This document shows positions 22,190 through 34,395 of a stretch of DNA of 64,000 nucleotides, piece after piece (the first letter of the stretch is position 1; each line of letters begins with the position of its first letter). Below the pieces are notes generated by a model that was not told the origin of the DNA, did not search any database, and saw only the letters and a list, made by a program, of their open reading frames with translations. Source of the stretch: Ochotona curzoniae (Eukaryota; Chordata; Mammalia; Lagomorpha; Ochotonidae); NCBI RefSeq assembly GCF_017591425.1, contig NW_024465885.1, positions 38,200,501-38,264,500 of the forward strand, given 5' to 3'. The translations under genes and the position numbers were made by a program.

Positions 22190-22500
22190 ATTGTATTGGC
22201 TCAATTGTTTAACCGTCTCCTTGCGAGGGACGGGACTCCAGTTCGCGTCCTGATTGCTTCACTTCCCATCCAGCTCCCTGCTTATGGCCTGGGAAAGAAG
22301 TGAAGTATGGCTGATCCAAAGCCTTGAAATCCTGTACCCTCATGGGAGACTTAAGGGAAGCTCCTGGCTCCTGACTTCAGATTGTTTCAGCTCTAGCAAC
22401 TGTGACCTTTTGGGGGGGGGTTTGATGCACCAGTGAATCTTTCTGTCCTTCTCTCTGTAAACTTGAGTTTTCAATAACAATTAATAAATCTTTTAAAAAA
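22190..22500 (+). mobile_element. C-SINE, sense
   Basis: TTGGCTCAATTGTTTAACCG head, CAGTTCGCGTCCTGATTGCTTCACTTCCCATCCAGCTCCCTG, GGGAGACTTAAGGGAAGCTCCTGG, CACCAGTGAATCTTTC, AATAAATCTTTT tail. Confidence 0.9.
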
Positions 22501-22619
22501 GGAACACCTTAGTGCACCTTCTGATGCATTTTATCTCATTCCACAGAAGCAGCTGCTTTAATTTTCAAAGTGTTTTAGCTGTTTCTTTTGATAATCATTT
22601 CCTTTTTCTTAGTAGAATG

Positions 22620-23480
22620 TTAATTATGTTATTTATTTTAATATACTCATTATTTGCCATGATTGTTGTTATTTACAATTTTGTGGATGTGGAGGTTCTC
22701 CTCTCCCTCTTTCCTTCTTCCCTCCTCATCACCTCACCTCCATTATTTTCTGAAATATAACAGTAACATAGTCCTTTACTAACAGTTGCAAGATTAACCT
22801 TCTGCTATTTAGATATAACCTCACAATGTAGGTAAAGGCAAAGGTAGAAAATGTGGTATCATGCTGTATAGATTTATTTCCATGTTTCAAAATTTCTGTC
22901 CTGCTTTTATTGGGGGATAGAAGCATAAACTGTGAGGTTATTGCTTCCTCATATGCTGATTTCTCTTATGTGGCTCATTTGTGAGAATATATGCCTAATC
23001 TTGATTGCCAATATCTATTTATTTTGTAGTTTGTCTAAAGGCTATCTTATATCAGAATGAACATAAGATATTTGTCCTTTTGGGACTGGCTTATTTCACT
23101 AAGCATGATGGTTTCCAGTTGGGACTATCTGTTGCAAATGGTAGAATTTCATTTGTTTTTATGGCTGAGTAATATTTGATAAAGTAGATGTACCACGCTT
23201 TGTTTACCCTGTCATCTGTTGATAGGCATATGGGTTGTTTCCATGTCTGCTATCATAAGGTGTGGTGTTATATATAGAGGGCTGGTAGATTAGTTCTTAG
23301 TCGTCCGAGCATTCTCTACAATGATTTCCATGGTGGCTGCACTGGTCTACACTCCCAAAAACAGTGAATTAAGCTACCATTTCCTTTACATTCTCATCAG
23401 CAGTTGGTTGTTGACATTCTCACTGAAGTTCAGTTATTTAATGATTTTAATCGTCACCCAGTCTGATTCTAGATTGTCAC
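22620..23480 (-). mobile_element. L1 3'UTR fragment, antisense
   Basis: On the plus strand: GGACTGGCTTATTTCACTAAGCATGATGGTTTCC, TTTATGGCTGAGTAATATTTGATA, CATCTGTTGATAGGCATATGGGTTG and GCTGCACTGGTCTACACTCCCA in the order diagnostic of an antisense mammalian L1 3' end. It is 5'-truncated and diverged. Confidence 0.88.
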
Positions 23481-23892
23481 CTATTGGTTTCACTTAATTT
23501 TCTTTTTAGTGCACAAAATAGAGTTAAAATTTTAGAGATAGTTGGTACCTTTAGAAAGCTTAATTTTTCCTATTTTCTCAATATTTAGGAATTAAAGTTG
23601 TTGAGTGAAAGTGAAGAGAGAGACATTGATTTTAGAGGTTGGAGGAGGAAAAAGAGGAATATAAGAAAGAAGGTTCTAGAACTCTAGGAAAACAAATCTA
23701 TTAGTTACTCATTTCAGTGTATTCTGGAAGAGTAAGGGAAAGAGTAAGAGTATATGTTTTATCAACTCTGTGTGTGGAAAGACTAGCAAATCACTTATAA
23801 AATTAAAAAAAAAATAAACCCTGCATATGACTCTACAATGGGTTTTATCTATCTTAAAGATTAGGATAGTTAAAAAAAAAAGTTCATTGTAA
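23481..23892. other. unique AT-rich DNA
   Basis: No feature recognised. Confidence 0.4.
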
Positions 23893-24165
23893 TTAGGGTT
23901 GGCATGGTGGCAAAGTGGGTGAGGACATTGCTTGTGATGCTATCAAAATTTAAGTCTTAGTCCTGGAGACTCTGATTTTATTGCAGGTGCACTAATGTAC
24001 CTTGGGTCCCCGTCACCCATGTTGAAGAGCTGGGTGCAGGTGAGGCCCTGAATCAGCTGGACTCAGCCACAGAGCTTCCTCTTTGGGGGAAAAACCAGTG
24101 AGTAGAAGGGCTATCTGTCTTCCTTTCCTTCTTACTTTCAAACATATAAATCTTTCTAAACCATC
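23893..24165 (+). mobile_element. C-SINE, sense, old
   Basis: GGGTTGGCATGGTGGCAAAGTGGGTGAGGACATTGC head; middle with an inserted GGTGCAGG repeat; ACCAGTGAGTAGAAGGGCTATCTGTCTTCC; ACTTTCAAACATATAAATCTTTC tail. Confidence 0.8.
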
Positions 24166-24462
24166 TCATATTTGAATTAAAAATATGTTTGTTTTGGTGC
24201 AAAAAATTGAAATTCGTGTATCTTTCTCCATAGTACACATTATGCATTGTGCATGGACTTCACTTTTTTGTTTTGCCTCTACATACAGTTATCCTTTCAG
24301 TTCACATTTCCCTGACCTTTCTGAGGTATCCTCATATAACAGTCAATTGTGAACCTTGGTTAAAAGCAAATAAACTTAGAGTAACAGAAAGACAGCTTTT
24401 CGTTTGTTTGGTTTCTCTAGGAATTAAATCTGGATCAAATTTATAAGAAATTTGTGTGTTTA

Positions 24463-24790
24463 GTTCGTGCAATGGCTCAGTGGCTAAATCCTCACTTTGT
24501 GGGTGCCGGGATCTAATATGGGTACCAGTCGATGTCTCAGCTGCTCCACTTTCCATCCAGCTTGCTGCTTGTGGCTTGGGAAAGTAGTAGAGGATGACCC
24601 AAAGCTTTGGGATTTTGCACCCATGTGGGAGACCCAGAAGAAGTTCCAAGCTCCTAGCTTCAGATTGGCTCAGCTTAGTGGCCACTTGGGGGTGAGTCAG
24701 CAGGTGGACAATCTTTTGCTCTGTGTCTCCTTCTCTCTCTAAAGCTTCCTTTTCAATAAATAAATAAATAAATAAACAAATAAATCCTTA
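24463..24790 (+). mobile_element. C-SINE, sense, full length
   Basis: GTGCAATGGCTCAGTGGCTAAATCC (A box TGGCTCAGTGG), CTGCTCCACTTTCCATCCAGC, GGGAGACCCAGAAGAAG, then an (AAAT)n tail (24757-24785). Confidence 0.93.
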
Positions 24791-25379
24791 ACAAAGAAGA
24801 AATATGTGTATTTATTATATGGGTTTTAAGTGGCATAAATCAGGTAGCCTTTGCTGAGAACAGCATGTTTTACATGTTGAGGACTTGTATGGTTGACCCC
24901 AATCTTAACTCCGTCAGTTCAATGCCTCATCTGCTACAATATCCAAAATAATATTTCCCTTATCTATTGAAGAGAGAAAACTACCGGCATATATATATAA
25001 AAAATAGTACTATCCCTTTCCAGCAATATTGGTGGAAATAGAAGTCATTTTTATGAAGTGCTAGGTACAAATGGCCTTCAGTAAATGGAAACTGTTCTGC
25101 TACAAGTTTATTGAATGACAACATTATGAGGTGCTCTTTGGAAGTGATTCATGGTCTTAGAATTGGTATTTAAAGTTCAGGTATTTCAATTAATAATCTA
25201 AAAGTTACAAAATCCCATGTGTTCAATCTTTTGTGTATATATATATATGTGTGTATATATTACATGCATGCATATTATATAATCTGTCATTTGGTGGTTA
25301 ACTCACACGTTTTATCGATATGATAGAGAAATAACCTGTGTCTATCAGTTCAATTCCACAAATATCTGCAACAATTGAT
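24791..25379. other. AT-rich DNA with TA/TG simple repeat
   Basis: A (TA)n/(TG)n tract lies at about 25234-25262; otherwise nothing recognised. Confidence 0.45.
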
Positions 25380-25590
25380 TGAACACAGGAGTTAGGAAAT
25401 CAATCCTGTCCTCCAATACGGGTGGCAGAAATGTAGTAACTTTAGCCACTGCCTACTACCTCACATGGGGTTCATTAAAGAGAATCAGTGCTTGGAAACT
25501 GAATCTGGACTTGAACTCAGAGACTCACATGGGCTCTGGTTGTTACAATTGGTGTCATAACCACAGAGCTCTATGTCAGCCTCAAGGTAA
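25380..25590 (-). mobile_element. possible very old tRNA-type SINE, antisense
   Basis: GGACTTGAACTCAGAGACTCACATGGG and ATAACCACAGAGCTC resemble the complement of a tRNA-like SINE head. Too diverged to be certain; it could be C-SINE or MIR. Confidence 0.3.
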
Positions 25591-27244
25591 AGCAATGGTG
25601 CTGAATGCTATTGTACCAACTGTTTTAACAATTTTTCAGCTTCGTTACCTTGATGGTTCTCACCTTGCCTATCTTTTCCCATGACTCCTGTTCATGCCAA
25701 AAAACTTAGAAGAAGAAAAAAGTCAAACATTCTCTGAATGACTTGCTTCACGTGCTATGCCTGTGCTACTTAATTTCCTAAGGTGCAGAAATCATTAGCC
25801 CAGAGTGGATAAAGTAGATGGATAGCAAATATTGATCAAGTGAATGAGCACACTGTGCAAGCATCACACATACCTACTGGGCAATCTCCCATTTCTTTTC
25901 CTTTAGTTTACTACTTTGAGATCCAATCATCTGTTGTGGTAAGATAGTATCCTGGATTCCTTCTCATTTGCAATATTTATTTGATTAGCTGCTTGACCTT
26001 CAAAGTAATTTTCAGCCCTCACTTACCTCTCTGTCACTTTACCATAATCTGTCAGCTAGTGTGTTGCCATTACTGAAAACTAGTTCCTTGGTCTCTGCCT
26101 GACCCAACCCTGGTTCCTTCTCTACATGTCTTCAAGGAAGAATGTTTTAAACTACAGACACAATCATATTTTAGGAATCCTTGTTGATTTATTGCATTAA
26201 AAATCTTGACAGTTCTCCATTCTGTCAGTATAATTCCAAAACCTTTAGTTTCTCTTAAAGCATCATTATTTGCCTCCTGAAAGATGACCTGCTAAGATTC
26301 CTTCTATCCTTCATTCATTCCCTGCTCCAGTCCGACAGAGTACTGCTCTAAGTGGCAGGTAGCCCTTAACGTCTCATCACATCTTGGTTTAATGACATTC
26401 TTTCTCTTATTTGTCTGGATGAGAAGCATTCAACTAACCTGAAATATTCCAGGGGAAGAATGTGAGAAATACACCCTGACTTCGGGAGAAACTAATCTTT
26501 CATTCTTTTGTGTACTTACTGACATTGAAAGAGTTGAAATGGCTTTTGATGTGTTTCTTCCTGGACCATGTGAGTGATAGAGCTGGTGGAGCAATGCTTG
26601 TCATTCTCTTGGTGCCTGTGTTATTTTCTCTTTACCGTGCTGAAAGAAAAATGTCTGTAATTGGTGTCACTTGGTTAGCATTAGTGAATCGTCAGAAAAT
26701 TTCACAGGAAGATCTGTAACACACATCTTCAAACTTTTGTTAGCTTATAGCTCATGAACTCATTTTCCCTCTCTCTGGCTTCTGTTTTCTGTCCTTCTGT
26801 CAAATGTCTGCATTTGTCTTGTAACGCTGCAAGAGATGACAGTGAAAGCTCTACCAGATAATTTGGAACAGCCTCCCCATCTCAAGATCCTTAACATATC
26901 ACTTCTTCAAATACCCGCCTCACAAATAAGGCAACGTTTGAAGGTCCCAGGAATTAAAATCTGATATCTTTGGAGGCCAAAATACAAAGCACAAAGTATA
27001 GTGATAGGGCAGCCATGGTAAAATAGTCATAGAAATTCTCCTCCCCAGAGAAATAAAAGAAAAAGAAAAAGCTTGCGGATCCCAAGCAATTAGAAAATAC
27101 AAGCAAGACACATTCATCAGATTTCAAGACCTGAGAATTATTCACTGTGGCAGGAGCTCTATTCTCGAATCTGTACTTCCCTTTTACTGAAAGGTACCAT
27201 ATGTCTGTAGGAGCATAGTTTCATTAGTTTGTCTCCTATCTCTA
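25591..27244. other. unique DNA, no gene seen
   Basis: Short open frames only; no repeat landmarks. Confidence 0.45.
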
Positions 27245-27260
27245 GTCTGTTGGGATTCTT

Positions 27261-27588
27261 TTTTTTTTAAAGATTTATTTTTTATTTTTATTGGAAAGGC
27301 AGATATACAGAGAGGAGAGACAGAGAGGAAGATCTTCTGTCCAATGATTCACTCCCCTAGTGAGCACAACGGCTGATGCTATGCCAATCCGAAGCCAGGA
27401 GCCTCTTCCGGGTCTCCCACGCGGGTGCAGGGTCCCAAAGCTTTGGGCCGTCCTCGACTGCTTTCCCGGGCCACAGGCAGAGAGCTGGAAGGGAAGCGGG
27501 GCTGCTGGGATTAGAACCGGCGCCCATATGGGATCCCGGGCGTGCAAGGCGAGGACCTTAACCACTTGCGCCACGGCGCGCTGGGCCC
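27261..27588 (-). mobile_element. C-SINE, young, antisense, with 16-bp exact TSD
   Basis: A complete copy: (T)n + AAAGATTTATTTTTTATTTTTATTGG to GCGCCACGGCGCGCTGGGCCC. The direct repeat GTCTGTTGGGATTCTT occurs at 27245-27260 and 27589-27604, exactly flanking it. It is very similar to the copies at 36618, 48588, 57646 and 59573, so it belongs to a recently active subfamily. Confidence 0.97.
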
Positions 27589-27604
27589 GTCTGTTGGGAT
27601 TCTT

Positions 27605-30318
27605 ACAAACTTCGGTCAGTATGTTTCTGTTGATACAACATTCTCAAAAATGTCATGGCTCTCCTGTGTATGTCGTGGAAATTCCTTATATTGGGTAACA
27701 GGGTCCTCCCAGTTAACCCCTCTTTGTTTATGTCTTCTGTTGAGAGGACTGAATTATGTGATTGATGTCTTCAGCACTAGAAAAAGTTTACTTGACCACA
27801 GAACACACTTTCCTAAAAGTGGTCTTTATTAATTTCTTTAACTTGGATAAACTGAAACTTTCCCAAACTATGCTGTATTTTCTATTTTATTTTTGTTCAA
27901 GTTATTTCTTCAATATATCTTTGCATCTACAATTTATAAACAGAACGCTGAAGCTGTACTTTTAACATTGTGCTTGAAATCTTCTCAGATAACTACCATG
28001 ATCACTTCTTAAAATTCTTGCTTTCTGCAAAAATATAGTGCACCATTCTCCCAATTCTGACTAACAAACTCATTTCCTTCTGAGCTTTACCAGAAGAGCT
28101 GTTATTATCTGTGTTTCTACCAGTAGTCTATTTAAAATAATTCAGGTTTGTTCCATCATGTCTCAATAATGTTCAGACCTCTATCTCTTATCCAGTTTCA
28201 GAGGCACTTCTGTGTGTTCGCTTGCTGGCCAGAGCAAAAATTTTTTCCATTTGAACTTCCACATGAGAAACAGAATGGCTAGGCTCTTTGTGTCAATTAA
28301 TTGATTAATCCATATAGATGTCTTAAGCTGCTTCTTACAAGGAACTGTTTCGGGTAATTGTATGAGCTGCTGTCAAAGTCAATCTGCATTTCATCAAGCA
28401 GACCTATGGGAGACATGACCCTGGGACGATTAAGTACTGATGTTCACAGCAGCACGTCCCTTCCGTACACATCCCAGTTCTCCTAAGCCCTTTAAACTGC
28501 TTGAAAGGCTTTTTGCAAATCATTTTGGATAGTAATCTTTACTAAGAGCTGATTGACTTTAGTTTCATCTGCAAAATAATGATTTTGACAATGCCTAGAC
28601 AATTGTTTGATTGGAACAGCTGGGAAGTGAAGACCATGTCCTGGGCAAGCTAACACACAAAACTGATACTCTAAATAGTCCAATGGTGAGGACCACAGTT
28701 GGCATTTGGCCCCCTTTTCATTCATGCTGAATAAATAAGCAATGGTTGTTCCACTTTGTAAGTAACACTTCTGCTGCTCTCAGCTCGCTATTGTATTTGA
28801 ATTATTTGCTAATTGCTTAAATGATACCACCATAATCACATGTTAGTCCCAAAGTTAGGGACAATGCTAGTGCTCAAATCTTGGCTAGCTCACCTCTGTG
28901 CATATCCCTGTCTTTGCTCTTCAATAGATGGTATCACATCTATTGATATAGAAAATTTTGTGTCAGAAGGAAAAGGGGCTAATTGAGTCTCAAGTAATCA
29001 GTAATTAAAAGGACATACGTCTGTCAAATATGGTCTCTTTCCACACTTAGCATGTATCAATTTGAATTATTCTAAGTATATGTGAGATTATTTTGTTCCT
29101 TTTTGTGAATTCCTACTCTGCATTTTTCTTTGGTTACTTTATTCTCTTCATCTGTCACTCACCCCCCTGTCAGGAGTATGAGAAGTATGTACTGGTGATC
29201 ATATCCTAAAACACAAAATATTAGGTTGTCCTATAAAATTTTCAATAAGTCAAAGTGAAGTTACATCAAGAATTACTCAGAATGTGAACTGCTTTTAATA
29301 TTCTAAAACACTGCAAGTGCTCTAAGTGCTTGCCATCCAAAGTTAAAATCCATACTATTCACTCTCAACAACTTGGAAAATAATTGTAATATACCAGTAT
29401 TTTCTTGTTTGTATGTTTTCCTTGAATTTCCAGAGATTGCCCATAGGGACTTTGTTCTCTGTTGTTTTGTTATGTTTCTGTAATTCAGTAATCCTAGACA
29501 AGGAAGCACATTAAATATCAGTTTTATGCTTTGACTTTTTTTTTTTGCAAATGTGAAGCATCCATTTTAACTGAATCATATTTATTAAGAAAATTAAAAT
29601 TATATAGAAGATTTTGAATACTAGTGTTTATACTTAAATTATTTAGACATATCATCTGTTTATTTTGGTTCTTGGAGTGTAAAAAGTGAGTGATTAATTT
29701 TAATTGTTAGCATTTCTCAAAAGTCTCAGTTTTGTGCTCAATTCTAGAAATTTGTGCAATTATAATCTCTTCAATTTCTTTCTTTTGATTTGAAAGCTAA
29801 GGAGGCATTAGCATGTGTAAGAGGGGAAAAATGGAGCATTCTTGAAGCAAATTTTAAGAGAATGGGAGATTTTTCATTATTTTTTTTCCTGTATTAAGAA
29901 ATTATTAAATATAATCAGAATTCATGTAATTCACAGATACAATCCTAAGAAGATAAGCATAGTGCTTCTTTTTCTGAAAAATGGAAAATTTTGAAGAATT
30001 GAGTTTATACACTGAAAAATGAGGAAGCCAGCCCTGAAAGCAAAGCAATAATTATGTCAAGATAATTGCTCTTATTGAAAACCCTTTCAAATGGGTTTCA
30101 GCCTTTCCCTGGGTGTAGCTTAGGAAACTCTCCCTTGCCCTGCACCAAGAGGGCTCTTAAGTTCTGGAAGCATGTTGGAAACTGCACAAGCAGAAACTCC
30201 CCCAGTGAGTAATTTTTCAGAAGTCGAAGGAGTGGAGGAGAATTCCAGGGTCAGGTGCACATATCTACAGCTCCAGTTTAAATGGATTGGACACTTAGTT
30301 CTTCCCTAAAATGTCTAC
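27605..30318. other. unique DNA, no gene seen
   Basis: AT-rich, no repeat landmarks, no convincing ORF (28725-28492 and 29509-29303 on the minus strand are short and unrecognised). Confidence 0.45.
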
Positions 30319-30324
30319 CTGATC

Positions 30325-30718
30325 TGCAGCCGTCCTGCAACGACACTAAAATGACGAGGAATCTTGAGGGCCTGGAAAAACAGGAACCACCTCCACAACC
30401 AGCACACACGAACACACACACAAATGAACGAGCAAACAAAAAGCAGGTGAACAAAAAGGGGGAGGGCGAGCGAAAAGGTTTATTGCTGAAAGCGGGCTGC
30501 TTATATACAGTTCTCCACCAATCACTCCTTGTGGCTCCACTTGGCGCTATCTGATAGGCCAGTAGCAATGACATAATCGCAGTGGGGGCATTAGCCTATC
30601 CCTGTGACTTCCTGTTTTCTTATTGGTGGGACAAATCCCGCCTCCTGGCCCTCGGCCAGCTGCCATCTTGAGGCCCCTCATACGCGTGGGGTCAGCTCCC
30701 AATGCATCACACCCCACG
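30325..30718 (-). mobile_element. solo LTR of an endogenous retrovirus (class II-like)
   Basis: On the minus strand the 394-bp unit holds a CCAAT box (ATTGG strand, 30518-30522), a TATA box TATATAAG (30507-30500) and, 16 bases later, AATAAA (30484-30479), followed by a T/G-rich U5-like region and a CA end. A 6-bp direct repeat CTGATC lies at 30319-30324 and 30719-30724. A 6-bp duplication and a very short TATA-to-poly(A) distance suggest a beta-retrovirus/ERVK-type LTR (inference). The first base pair reads CG where TG is expected, one likely mutation. No internal retroviral sequence flanks it, so it is a solo LTR left by recombination. Confidence 0.85.
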
Positions 30719-30724
30719 CTGATC

Positions 30725-33700
30725 CATATTCAACTTTGTCACCTTACTACTGTCTGCCATACATCTCAGCTCTTTCATGTGGGAAGACAAGAACTTTGGA
30801 CATTTTCTGTTGGTCCTTTTCAAATGTATGGATGACAAGACGTTATTACCTCAGAGTGGCCGATTTTCTAAGCACAACAACATTTTTTTTTTCAAACTTT
30901 ATGGACATGCTTTTAAGTTATTTGCCTGGAATCTCATTTCTTAGACACCACTGTTACTCTTTATCACTTTTTCCTTGAGGATTCCTATGTTTGTGGCCAT
31001 TTGCATGCCTTTTTTTCTGAAGTTCCTGAAATCCTGTTCTAGGATCTGTAATTTATGCTTTACCAAGCAGGGTGCCAAGCCATGTGGATATCCTAACTTG
31101 CTAAAATGTGTTTCAAGTTGGGTCAACTACTCAGGATTTCCTGTGTGAAAATTTGAGTCAGGTACATTCTGTGGAATATTTTAATGTGAGTTTCCTTTAA
31201 ATTGACTGGAAAAGTGCCAAACCGTGTGTTATTCATGATTTGTTTTTTCACCCTACCTCCTGTTACCCACATTCATCTGACCGTAAAAGGCCTTCTAACT
31301 AGAGCAAACCCATCCGTGTTTGGGTTCCTCAAATGTTTCTAGCTATTTTTTCAACTGTTGGGGTTTGGCAAACTTTTGTCAAATTTTTGCCAATGTGGTT
31401 ATTTTATTTCTCTTAAATTTTCAAATCACAGTTAATTCCCAGGAAAATGCAGCCCATATGCTTCTTATTTATTTATATGTAACTCATAAAAATAGTTTCT
31501 AACTTGTATTTATGATATCTATATACTATTCCACATCCATCCATATCTTGATCTACTCAGAAATGTGTCCCTTTTTCAGCCTAACTTAGATGAAGGATTT
31601 GAACTAAATATGTAACTTCAATAGATCAGTAAACTGAATGTTCAGTGTGATATATTTTTCCTTTCACTTAATTTTTTAATAGAATTAAGTGATATACTTT
31701 TGCCTAAGTCAACAAGCTGTCCCATAAATTAAACCAACTAACAAGTAACACACGTAAATTGTATGTTTAAAATCCAGGGGAAGCAAATTATTTATATTGT
31801 TTGGTGTTTGTCAGCACATCTGAGTTAATTTCCATTAATTTCAAAGATAGAATATTAGATTTATGTTCATAAAAGTTTGGGAAAATTATTGGTATAGTGA
31901 ACATTGCTTAATTTAACTTTACATATATTCTAAAATGTCTAACCAACAAAGTAAATCTACTTCACTGTGAAAAAGTACAGATTAACCTTAGAAGCTGAGC
32001 TAAGGGATAAACTTTATGCACCTTCGAGAATTTTAAGGTAATAGAATATGATATTTATTTTTTTAACAAAGAGGATGAGGAAGCAGCACACTGAAATGAT
32101 GGTCATAAGATTGTTTTCAAACAAGAGGGCATCATATGAGTGAATCAAGGAATAGTGCAGGTTAACTTGGAAAAATAACAATGTCACTTGGACATCCGGT
32201 GGGAAAAAGTTTCTAGAAAGCACCACAGAGAGGAGAGCATCAGCTTTTGCAACTGCAGTGTAGGTGATTTTCCTCGCAAGGAGTAAATCCATTAAAAACC
32301 ACAGTTCAATTACACTCACTGTAAGTCTTAGAGATTGGCTTCCCCAAGAGAGAAAGGAGGCAAGGTAGAAAAAGTTGGGAAATGGATTTAAAAAATCAAA
32401 CAGAAGATCATCTGGGGCATGCTAAAAAGATCTTCGAAAACTCATCCTTAGTGACAACACAGAGCATACATGACATTTACTAAATTTACTAAGCTGGGCA
32501 GTTGTGGGTAGCTACAACATCGTACAATTATTTCTGCAACGTCTTTGGTCTGGCTTGATATCTACTGTTGGATGTGGTCAATGGGCATCAGTAATGTCAG
32601 AGAAATCTCAGATCTCCAATCAAGAGCGGTGGAAAATAATGCTCTGTGGACAGAACTCCACAAAGCATTTAGGAAGATATCTTCAAAGAATAGATACAAT
32701 TTTTGCACTAGTAGGCATCAAGTTTCTTTGGACTTGATTATTAGACATACTTTGTATAACCATTACATGTACTTTGATATTTTGCGAATTTGAGAGGATG
32801 TTTTCTGATGCATAGAGCATAGGATAAAAAGTATGAACACTGAAGTACACATTTTGGTTTTAGTCTCAGCAAATCCACTGAATCTGTCCGTAGAAAGACT
32901 CATAATTTGTTACCTTCTCATTCATTCTTTTATTATGTATCACCCCTCACCCAGCATTCCCTTATTTTTAGATTGTGAGACTAATCATGATATTGTCAAA
33001 AACGTTGGAACCTACAAAAATATTTTCTAGAGTTTTCAAATCAAGGTTTAATTAAAAACATCTGTGAGGTTTTAAAAATGATGTAGCTGTCTGGCTTCCC
33101 ACCACAAATATTCTGACTTGGTAGATGTGGGATGGTTATGATTATACACCATTTTACGAAGTTACATAAGTGAATTTGATATGCAGAATCAGTTGATAAG
33201 TAGAGCTTAACGAGGTTGAAGTGACTGCTTTAAGAGTTACATAAAGTATTCCGCTCCAGGCGTCTTGGTCACTGTTGCTTTGTTGCTAAATGTACGCCCT
33301 CGACATCATGACTTTTGGTGAGCACAACATATTGCTAAACAAATGAAGGGAACAAAGAGCATTGGACAGATTTAACAGTTAGAACAGACTTTTTTTCTTA
33401 CATAATATTCTCCAAACTGTGTTCAACAAAGTTTCAACAGAGAGGCTACTGATTTTCTATAAATTGTTTAAATTACAATTAGATACACGTGTGCGTTATT
33501 TTTATTTAGTAATAAAAATAACAGAGGCACACATTGACAGTATGCAACATTATATTTTGCACATGTATGTATATGTATACATTGTCACACAAATATATGT
33601 ATATAATGTAAATATAGCATATACAAGTATTATAAAAGAATACAAATATTAATATAAAGTACAAAATATAGTATACTTGAATAACATTTACCATAAAAGC

Positions 33701-34074
33701 CATTGTCCTCAAATTCAGCTCACTAATGATGTTGACTTTCAGGATTTCAGCAAGTCATTATCTTGAATACTACACACATAGATTTTGTGTAGGGTGGAGT
33801 GGAAGTAGGAATATAACTGAGAAAAAATCTTTATTCTGTTGCATCTTTATATAAATTCAAATGATTAATACAGATATAGTCAACTAAGACTTTTAGTTTT
33901 ACTTTATTTTCTGATACATGTTTGGTGTAGATCTGTTTAAATAAAATAAGACATGATCTTTCCAATTCTGTGGAAGAGCGAAATGAGCATTTACTTGATG
34001 AAAATCCAGTCATAACTAAATGTTGCTGGCTTAGTAACTGGTAATTTCATAGTTTATTTTTATTCTTTCCCCAA
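30725..34074. other. unique DNA, no gene seen
   Basis: AT-rich. Open frames at 30604-30978, 32319-32014 and 32504-32793 show no domain. Around 32815-32940 there is a weak tRNA-SINE/MIR look. An AT-rich simple tract lies at about 33560-33660. Confidence 0.45.
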
Positions 34075-34395
34075 ACATGTATATATTTATATGAGAGTCA
34101 CAGTTGCAGAGAGAGAGGAAGAAACAGTAAGAAAGATATATATTCCATCTGACAATTCGCTCTCCAAACAGCTACAATGGTCAGGGATGAGTCAGGTCAA
34201 AGCTAGGAGCCAGGAGCATCATCCACATCTCCTATGTGGGTACAGGGACCCAAAGACTTGGGTCATTTTTTGTTTTTCCCTGAGGATTATCAGAGAACTG
34301 AATGAGAAGGGGAGCAACAGGGCTGAAACCTGCACGCATACGGGATACTGGTATTACAGCAGAAGCTTACCCATCCTGCCACAATGTTAGCCATG
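34075..34395 (-). mobile_element. C-SINE, antisense, diverged
   Basis: GTTGCAGAGAGAGAGGAAG, CATCTGACAATTCGCTCTCCAA, GCTAGGAGCCAGGAGCATC, ATGTGGGTACAGGGACCCAAAG, head ACCCATCCTGCCACAATG. Confidence 0.87.

Noticed and set aside
27275..27698. ORFs with HARDPIW/ARPGSHMG/PAPCLWPGKAVEDGPK-type text, also at 36506, 48586, 57585, 59600 and elsewhere
   Set aside because: All are translations of young C-SINE copies; the recurring peptide text is the SINE body, not a protein family.
30360..30478. Complete provirus next to the LTR
   Set aside because: Flanks on both sides are ordinary unique DNA with a 6-bp TSD, so only a solo LTR is present.
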